NCBI GenBank assembly: GCA_013140785.1
Contig: JABFRZ010000404.1
Span: 1 to 11,254 of the forward strand
Length of the DNA: 11,254 bases
Source: Planctomycetota bacterium
GTDB taxonomy: Bacteria; Planctomycetota; UBA1135; GCA-002686595
Direction of reading: 5' to 3'
Positions 1 to 4,520 of the stretch are shown here, piece by piece (position 1 is the first letter of the stretch; each line of letters begins with the position of its first letter). The notes below the pieces were generated by a model that was not told the DNA's origin, ran no database searches, and saw only the letters and a list, made by a program, of their open reading frames with translations. Both the position numbers and the translations under genes were made by a program.

Positions 1-407
1 CCTTCGAGCGTCGCCGCCAGCGCCTCGAGCGTCTCGAAGCGGCTCATGCGGTCGGCGCGCGAACGCAGCTCGCCCGGCATCTGCGCGCCGCGCAAGAGCA
101 GCTCGGCGATCACCGCCAGCTCGCCGGGCGTGAGCTGCCACACCGCGCCGGCCGCGTGCTTGTAACGCTCGGTGCGCGAGCCGCTCGCGTGCGAGGCCCC
201 GACCAATGACTTCCGCCGCAGGCGCTCGATCCCCGCCACGATCTCCGAGTCCGAGAGCTCCAGCACCGGGTCGCGATTCGACTTCTGGTTGCAGCCCGAG
301 GAGAGCGCGTTGAGCGACAGCGGGTACTGATCCGGAGTGGTGGTCTCCTTCTCGATCAGCACCCCGAGGATACGGGCTTCGAGCGCGTCGAGTTCGAGGG
401 CGGGCAT
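1..407 (-). CDS. yceH: YceH/UPF0502 (DUF480) family protein, 3' part cut off by the window edge
   Basis: Reading the minus strand from the ATG at 405-407 gives 135 codons with no stop before the window ends. The translation begins MPALELDALEARILGVLIEK and matches what I know of E. coli YceH along its length: an N-terminal EARILGVLIEKE segment, the TTPDQYPLSLNAL stretch, the CNQKSNRDPV signature (about residues 39-48), then LLLRGAQMPGELRSRA (about 108-123). The family folds as tandem winged helices. Its biochemical role is not settled; a DNA-binding or regulatory role is inferred from the fold. The start agrees with the family N-terminus, although no clear Shine-Dalgarno precedes it. The last 30-80 residues lie outside the window. 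It sits 74 bases downstream of hepT on the same strand. Family assignment is confident, function is not. Confidence 0.9.
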   Translation of the reverse strand, partial: MPALELDALEARILGVLIEKETTTPDQYPLSLNALSSGCNQKSNRDPVLELSDSEIVAGIERLRRKSLVGASHASGSRTERYKHAAGAVWQLTPGELAVIAELLLRGAQMPGELRSRADRMSRFETLEALAATLE

Positions 408-481
408 GGTGTCGGGGACGGCTGGGCTGGGCCAATCTACCAAGGGGCTCCGCGATCTGGACGGGTCGGAGGCTCGCGCGC

Positions 482-871
482 TCAGGCCCGCTTCAGACCC
501 GACAGCCAGATCTCGAGGAGCTTGGCATGGGCAGGGATCCGGCTCACGACCTCGGCGGCGAGCTTCTCGTTGTAGGTATGCACGATCAAGTTGCGGTCGC
601 GCAGCAGGAACAAGATCTCCTCGGCCTGCTCGGCACTCAGGCCGCCGACCGCCAGCGTCGAACGCAGGCTCTCGCGCGGCGAGCCAACTTCGATCTCGTG
701 CTCTTCCTGGAGGTGACGCTGGACAGCCTTCCAAATGGCCTCGGTGGCGAGCATGAAACGCAGGAGCAGGGCATCGCGCTGCACGATCGAGGGCTGGCGC
801 AGCGCTGTCAGCTCCTGCAAGGCAGCGAGCGCCTTCTTGGCCTGGTCTATGCGCTCTTGGAAGCGATCCAC
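482..871 (-). CDS. hepT: HepT-like HEPN toxin (HI0074-type nucleotidyltransferase-binding family)
   Basis: A 129-residue, all-helical protein of the HI0074/HepT type. The HEPN RNase signature R-x4-H-x-Y is intact near the C-terminus as RNLIVHTY (Arg93, His98, Tyr100). The SPRESLR motif (about residues 64-70), common in this subfamily, is also present. In characterised MntA-HepT pairs HepT is an RNA-cleaving toxin, and the Tyr of this motif is AMPylated by the partner to silence it; both target residues are here. The start is GTG (869-871), supported by a GAGGG ribosome binding site on the minus strand (plus-strand 878-882, 6-base spacing). The gene overlaps the 3' end of mntA by 25 bases, so the two are probably translationally coupled. 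The antitoxin-first order is one of the known arrangements. Confidence 0.88.
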   Translation of the reverse strand: MDRFQERIDQAKKALAALQELTALRQPSIVQRDALLLRFMLATEAIWKAVQRHLQEEHEIEVGSPRESLRSTLAVGGLSAEQAEEILFLLRDRNLIVHTYNEKLAAEVVSRIPAHAKLLEIWLSGLKRA

Positions 872-1182
872 CGGATGCCCTCGCGTAATGCCTTGGCTCG
901 GAACTCCTCGCCTGCACTGCGCAGGTCCACCACCTCCACCTTCACGGGCACCGTGCTTTCGTCGAATTGCTCGTCCAGGCGTGCGAGCACGCTGGGTCTC
1001 AGCTCGCCTCTCGGATCGAGAGCGAGGTCGATGTCACTGGCTTCCTTTGCCTCTCCCCGAGCGCGCGATCCAAAGAGGTACAAATCGACGTCGTAGGGCG
1101 CGAGCACCTCCGTCGCGATGGCCCGCACTTGCTCCAGCCAGCGCCTCTCGGTCTCGGGATCGGCTCGTCGGATGGCTCGCAT
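847..1182 (-). CDS. mntA: MntA-like minimal nucleotidyltransferase antitoxin
   Basis: A 111-residue minimal nucleotidyltransferase. The diagnostic GS-x10-DxD motif is complete: Gly38-Ser39 followed by Asp50-x-Asp52, in FGSRARGEAKEASDIDLAL. The third metal-binding carboxylate falls in the strand KVEVVD and would be Glu83, where Asp is more usual. In studied pairs MntA transfers AMP to the HepT active-site tyrosine. The open frame runs upstream to a TTG at 1275, but I chose the ATG at 1180-1182. It has a GGAG ribosome binding site five bases upstream (plus-strand 1188-1191), and the residues before it (rich in Cys, Pro, Phe, Arg) do not look like the family. The gene is 102 bases downstream of the S9 peptidase gene and overlaps hepT by 25 bases. 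Confidence 0.88.
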   Translation of the reverse strand: MRAIRRADPETERRWLEQVRAIATEVLAPYDVDLYLFGSRARGEAKEASDIDLALDPRGELRPSVLARLDEQFDESTVPVKVEVVDLRSAGEEFRAKALREGIRWIASKSA

Positions 1183-1187
1183 GACAG

Positions 1188-1191
1188 CTCC
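1188..1191 (-). promoter_or_regulatory. Ribosome binding site deciding the mntA start
   Basis: GGAG on the minus strand, five bases before the ATG at 1182. It favours the 111-residue form of MntA over a 31-residue longer TTG-start form, which shows no comparable site. Confidence 0.6.
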
Positions 1192-1284
1192 GAGGATACG
1201 CTGATCCAGGGGGCAGGCAAACCGAGGACTCCGCAAGGCGAGGACGAAAATCGCCGCCTGAGCCCCTCGGTCCAACGGCGCGGC

Positions 1285-3234
1285 TCAGTTTGCTGGAACG
1301 AGGCGCAGGTGCTTCTCCAGGAACGCGAGGTACGCCTCCGAGGCGCGGATGCGGTTCTCCTTGTTGCGGAAGCCGTGGCCCTCGTCGGGGAAGAGCACAT
1401 ACTCGACCGCGACGCCGTTCGCCTTCACCGCCGCCACGATCTCTTGGCTCTCGGCCTCGAGCACGCGCGGGTCGTTCTTGCCCTGGACGACGAGCAAGGG
1501 CTTGGTGATGTTCTTCGCGTGGATCAGGGGTGAGCGCTGCTCGAGGCTGGCGCGGTCGGTTGCGGGGTCGCCGAGCTCGGCGAAGAGCCCGTCGCGGGCT
1601 TCGGCCCACCAGGCCGGGATGTTCTCCAGCGTGCGGATCCAATTGGTGACGCCGAAGATATCGAGGCCAGCGTCGAACTCGTCGGGCGCGAAGGCCAGCG
1701 CCGCGCACACCATGTAGCCGCCGTAGCTGCCGCCCATGATGGCGACGCGCTCGCCGTCCACCCAGTCGAGCGACTCGAGGTAGCGCCGTCCGAAGATGCA
1801 GTCCTTCAGGTCCACGTCGCCGTGCTTCCGGTCGTCGAGGTGGAAGAAGGTCTTGCCATAGCCCGAGCTGCCGCGGTTGTTCACGGCCAGCACCGCGTAG
1901 CCGTGGTTCACGAGGTGCTGGATCATCGGGTTGTAGCCGCGCCGGCTCTGTCCGCCGGGCCCGCCGTGGACCCACACGATCGCGGGCGCGCGCTGCGTGC
2001 TCGCGGCGCCGCGGGGCTGGTAGAGCAGCGCCGGGACCGCGAGCCCGTCGAAGCTCGGGTAGCGCACGACCTCGGCCTCGACCAAGTGGCTTTCCGCGAT
2101 CGCGGGGTTGAGCGCGTCGGTCAGGCGCTCGTGCGCGCCGCTCGCGAGATCGAGCAGGTACAGGTTCGAGGGCGAGGCGTCGCCGTTGACGTAGCACGCC
2201 AGGCGCTTGCCGCCCTGCTCGAACGAGACGCCGGTAATGTCGCCGGCCGGCAGCTTCGGCAGGACCACCTCGCGCCCGCTCTCGGCCTCGAACACGCGCA
2301 CGATCGTGCGTGCGTCCGCGTTGACCGCGGTCGTGAACCAGTGGCCGTCCTCGGAGAAGCGGTAGCCGGCCACGTCCCAGTCGGCCGCGAATACGGGCGC
2401 ATGCTTCCTTGCCGCGAGGTCGTAGGACCACACCGAATCGAATTCGCTGCTCTCGTTGGTGGTGTAGTAGAGCCTCGAGCCGTCCGGCGCGAAGTCGGCG
2501 AAGGCGTGCAGGACGCGCCCGTGGTGCGGCGTGACGTGCAGGCGTTCACCGGGCTCGGCGGTGGCGGCCAGGTAGAGGTCGCTGTCGGCGTTGTTGGTCG
2601 TCTTGGTGAGCGCCACCCAGACGCCGTCGCGCGTGACCCCGGACAGGTCGAAGCCGCCCGGGTTCTGGAACAGGAGCTCGCGCTGGTAGCCAGGCGCGAT
2701 CTCGCGCGTCGAGGCGGCCTCGATCGGGCGCGGCCCGAAGTGATAGCGGTAGAGGTCGAAGAACTGCGGGTCGCGCTCGTTCGTGAGCACGAAGAACGAA
2801 CGCTCGTCGGCGCACCAGCCCAGGAACTGCGCCTTCAGGTTGTTGCCCGGAGTCAAGTCGTGCTCCTCGCCGCTCTCGTGGCGCACGTACACGTGGTGGA
2901 GCTCGTTGCCGCCCTGGTCAGCCGTGAACAGGAAGCGCCGGTCGTCCGGGAACCAGGCGATCGAACTGATCGCGTTGCTGGAGGAATGCGTGAGCTGCGC
3001 CAGCTCGCCCGTGGCGATGTCCAGCTCGTAGGCGTTGAAGATGCCGCTCTTGTCGCTGGTCACCAGCAGGCTCCGGCCGTCGTGTGCGAACGACGCGCCG
3101 GCGTAGGACGTGCTGGCGAAGAAGGTGTGCGCGTCGTGGCGCGGGACGCTCCCGCCCGAGCCCGACAACGCGGCGCAGGCGGGCAGCCAAGGAAGGAACG
3201 CGAGGAGAAGGAGCGTGCGGCGGTTCGAGAGCAT
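1285..3234 (-). CDS. S9-family prolyl-oligopeptidase-type serine peptidase, predicted lipoprotein
   Basis: A 649-residue S9 peptidase (dipeptidyl-peptidase/acylaminoacyl-peptidase type). Residues 1-20 are a lipoprotein signal: a basic start, a Leu-rich core and the lipobox LPAC with Cys20. The following residue is Ala, so the E. coli Asp+2 retention rule does not apply and outer-membrane or periplasmic-face anchoring is plausible. Residues about 40-380 show repeated beta-propeller blades of the WD40-like PD40 type (e.g. SSIAWFPDDRRFLFTAD, FADFAPDGSRLYYTTN). The C-terminal alpha/beta hydrolase domain (about 390-649) has the oxyanion segment VHGGPGG (422-428) and a full triad: Ser503 in GGSYGGYM, Asp588 in GKNDPR and His620 in DEGHGF. 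The length is typical of the family. It should cleave short proline-containing or N-blocked peptides outside the cytoplasm; the exact substrate is unknown. The ATG at 3232-3234 is the start that gives the intact lipoprotein signal. Only a distant GGAG precedes it. Confidence 0.93.
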   Translation of the reverse strand: MLSNRRTLLLLAFLPWLPACAALSGSGGSVPRHDAHTFFASTSYAGASFAHDGRSLLVTSDKSGIFNAYELDIATGELAQLTHSSSNAISSIAWFPDDRRFLFTADQGGNELHHVYVRHESGEEHDLTPGNNLKAQFLGWCADERSFFVLTNERDPQFFDLYRYHFGPRPIEAASTREIAPGYQRELLFQNPGGFDLSGVTRDGVWVALTKTTNNADSDLYLAATAEPGERLHVTPHHGRVLHAFADFAPDGSRLYYTTNESSEFDSVWSYDLAARKHAPVFAADWDVAGYRFSEDGHWFTTAVNADARTIVRVFEAESGREVVLPKLPAGDITGVSFEQGGKRLACYVNGDASPSNLYLLDLASGAHERLTDALNPAIAESHLVEAEVVRYPSFDGLAVPALLYQPRGAASTQRAPAIVWVHGGPGGQSRRGYNPMIQHLVNHGYAVLAVNNRGSSGYGKTFFHLDDRKHGDVDLKDCIFGRRYLESLDWVDGERVAIMGGSYGGYMVCAALAFAPDEFDAGLDIFGVTNWIRTLENIPAWWAEARDGLFAELGDPATDRASLEQRSPLIHAKNITKPLLVVQGKNDPRVLEAESQEIVAAVKANGVAVEYVLFPDEGHGFRNKENRIRASEAYLAFLEKHLRLVPAN

Positions 3235-3357
3235 GAGTTGGAGTCTCCAGGGACGGGCCCAGTCTCAGGGTTGCGCGGGGAATTGGCCAGCGCCGTCCGG
3301 TGAGGCGGCGCTTAGCGCGCAACTTTTCGCGTTTCTTCCGAGCCCGTTTGGAAGCCG
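3235..3357. promoter_or_regulatory. Divergent intergenic region with an 8-bp inverted repeat
   Basis: These 123 bases separate the minus-strand S9 peptidase gene from the plus-strand gene at 3358 and must hold the promoters for both directions, unless one transcript starts elsewhere. GTTGCGCG (3270-3277) and its exact reverse complement CGCGCAAC (3316-3323) are 38 bases apart. An odd-centred palindrome GCGCTTAGCGC lies at 3308-3318. These could be operator half-sites. I cannot recognise a convincing sigma-70 -35/-10 pair on either strand. Confidence 0.35.
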
Positions 3358-4170
3358 GTGAGTCTTGGGGGCGTGGTCAGTGAATCACGATCGGGGCGCC
3401 GGAAGGCGGCGGCGGTCACGCTCGCCGGTCTGGCGGCGCTCGCCTGGACCTGGAGGGCGGAGCCCGCGGGCGCGGCGTTCGTCCCGCGGCCGCTCGCGCG
3501 CGAACTGCGCGATCTGGCCGTGGACTGTCTCGCCGTTGGGACCGTTCAGCCGGCGCTGTCCGCCCTGTCCGAGGCCGAGTTCGCGGCGATCGTCGAGATT
3601 CTCGGCCGACTGATCAGTGCCTACGGAAGCTGCGACTACGAGTCGTTCCTGGCCTTGCGCGCGGGGGACCTGGAGAGCGCCTCGGAGCGGCGCGCGGGCG
3701 ACTTGGAGAGGCTGCGCGAATTCGGCCGCGAGCTCGCGCTCTCTCCCGAGCAGATGCGCGGGGACTGGGTCGCGACCCTTGGCGCTTTCTGGAGCGTCTA
3801 CTACGAGCGCCCGGCCGTCGCGCGCTTCCTGCCCGAGCACACCCTCGTCGAGCTGCACGCGGAGGGTCTGGGCGCACGCTCGCTCGAGAGTTGGAGACAG
3901 AGCTTCGTGGCGCTGCGCGATCGTCTGCCCGGCTCGTGGATCCAGCACGATCTCTGCCTGCCGCACCGGCGCAGCATCGAGCAGGTCGCGCGCGACTGCG
4001 GTCCGCTGCGCTGGCTCGACCTCGAGCTCCACTTCGAGACCTTCGCGGGTCTCGGTGCGCGCCTCCTGGCGCGCTTCGTCTGGGACGGTGTCCTCCGTGA
4101 ATGGTTCCTCCAGGACGCTGCCTCGGTTTACGCAACCGGTGATCGTTCCCAGCGACACCTGATCCTTTGA
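3358..4170 (+). CDS. Hypothetical exported protein
   Basis: I do not recognise a family with confidence. The 270-residue product starts with a basic segment (Arg11, Arg14, Arg15, Lys16) and a hydrophobic stretch AAAVTLAGLAALAW (17-30), ending near AGAA (37-40). This looks like a Sec signal peptide with cleavage around residue 40. The rest is helix-rich and acidic/arginine-rich. A segment around 75-106 (AAIVEILGRLISAYGSCDYESFLAL) vaguely recalls the first helices of NTF2/SnoaL-like domains. RAGDLE occurs twice, 11 residues apart (101 and 112), in a likely amphipathic helix. Four cysteines (57, 92, 200, 214) could pair outside the cytoplasm. The GTG start at 3358 has only a close GGAAG (3350-3354); a GTG at 3373 is an alternative. 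Strong C/G third-base usage supports coding on this strand. It lies 47 bases before the cysteine-rich peptide gene and may share its transcript. Confidence 0.72.
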   Translation: MSLGGVVSESRSGRRKAAAVTLAGLAALAWTWRAEPAGAAFVPRPLARELRDLAVDCLAVGTVQPALSALSEAEFAAIVEILGRLISAYGSCDYESFLALRAGDLESASERRAGDLERLREFGRELALSPEQMRGDWVATLGAFWSVYYERPAVARFLPEHTLVELHAEGLGARSLESWRQSFVALRDRLPGSWIQHDLCLPHRRSIEQVARDCGPLRWLDLELHFETFAGLGARLLARFVWDGVLREWFLQDAASVYATGDRSQRHLIL

Positions 4171-4177
4171 CCCGTTT

Positions 4178-4208
4178 CACTGACTACGACGTGACCCACT
4201 GACCACGA
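4178..4208 (+). repeat. Pair of 12-base direct repeats before the cysteine-rich peptide gene
   Basis: CACTGACTACGA (4178-4189) and CACTGACCACGA (4197-4208) match at 11 of 12 positions and are 19 bases apart start to start. They fill the 47-base gap between two genes and run into the GAGGAG ribosome binding site (4207-4212). They may be a regulator-binding pair, a local duplication, or chance. Confidence 0.45.
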
Positions 4209-4212
4209 GGAG
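4207..4212 (+). promoter_or_regulatory. Strong ribosome binding site for the cysteine-rich peptide gene
   Basis: GAGGAG five bases before the ATG at 4218. It is among the best Shine-Dalgarno sequences in the window and is the main support for the small gene being translated. Confidence 0.65.
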
Positions 4213-4217
4213 TACCC

Positions 4218-4472
4218 ATGAAGAAGCATCCTGTTCGGGCGGTTGGACTGACACTCGTGCTGGCGCTGATGCCCGCGTTGCTCGGCGCGCAGAGGATCGG
4301 GCCTCGCGGCGATCCGCCCCCGTTTGGGGGCTGGTGCCAAGGGGCGGGGATCGTGTGTCTGTTTGGCAGCGCGGCGCCGTGCACGGTGACGTGCTTGACC
4401 GGCCGTCCCCAGTGCAGGGGCGCCACATGCGTGCTCGGCTTCCCCACTCCGCCTTCGTGCACCTGCGTCTGA
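4218..4472 (+). CDS. Small secreted cysteine-rich protein (84 residues, eight cysteines)
   Basis: No family is recognised. The N-terminus is a clear Sec signal: MKKHPVR, then a hydrophobic core AVGLTLVLALMPALLG, with likely cleavage after Ala24. The mature part of about 60 residues has eight cysteines at 40, 47, 55, 59, 66, 71, 81 and 83 (spacing C-x6-C-x7-C-x3-C-x6-C-x4-C-x9-C-x-C). Gly, Pro and Thr are abundant and acidic residues almost absent (one Asp). An even number of closely spaced cysteines after a signal peptide suggests a disulfide-stabilised mini-protein outside the cytoplasm; metal binding is less likely without a repeated CxxC pattern. The start is fixed by a strong GAGGAG ribosome binding site. 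The gene is 48 bases upstream of the large modular membrane-anchored protein and 47 bases downstream of a hypothetical exported protein, which suggests an envelope role. Function unknown. Confidence 0.78.
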   Translation: MKKHPVRAVGLTLVLALMPALLGAQRIGPRGDPPPFGGWCQGAGIVCLFGSAAPCTVTCLTGRPQCRGATCVLGFPTPPSCTCV

Positions 4473-4507
4473 CATGCCGGGTCTCGCGATTGGATGGGGC
4501 CACCGCC

Positions 4508-4513
4508 GGGAGG
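4508..4513 (+). promoter_or_regulatory. Ribosome binding site deciding the start of the modular surface protein
   Basis: GGGAGG seven bases before the ATG at 4521. It favours that start over the in-frame ATG at 4494, which would put the Shine-Dalgarno inside the coding region. Confidence 0.65.
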
Positions 4514-4520
4514 TTGCCCC

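Noticed and set aside
1183..1275. Extended N-terminus of the MntA-like protein from a TTG at 1275.
   Set aside because: The ATG at 1182 has a well-placed GGAG, and the extra 31 residues do not look like the nucleotidyltransferase family.
1822..3303. A 493-codon plus-strand open frame inside the S9 peptidase gene.
   Set aside because: Low-complexity Val/Ala/Arg sequence opposite a gene with a complete catalytic triad; a compositional shadow.
3385..4158. A 257-codon minus-strand open frame opposite the hypothetical exported protein.
   Set aside because: The plus-strand frame has a signal peptide, a more natural amino-acid mix and operon-like spacing with the next gene. The antisense frame is Arg/Glu-rich without features. 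I regard this as the least certain of the shadow decisions.
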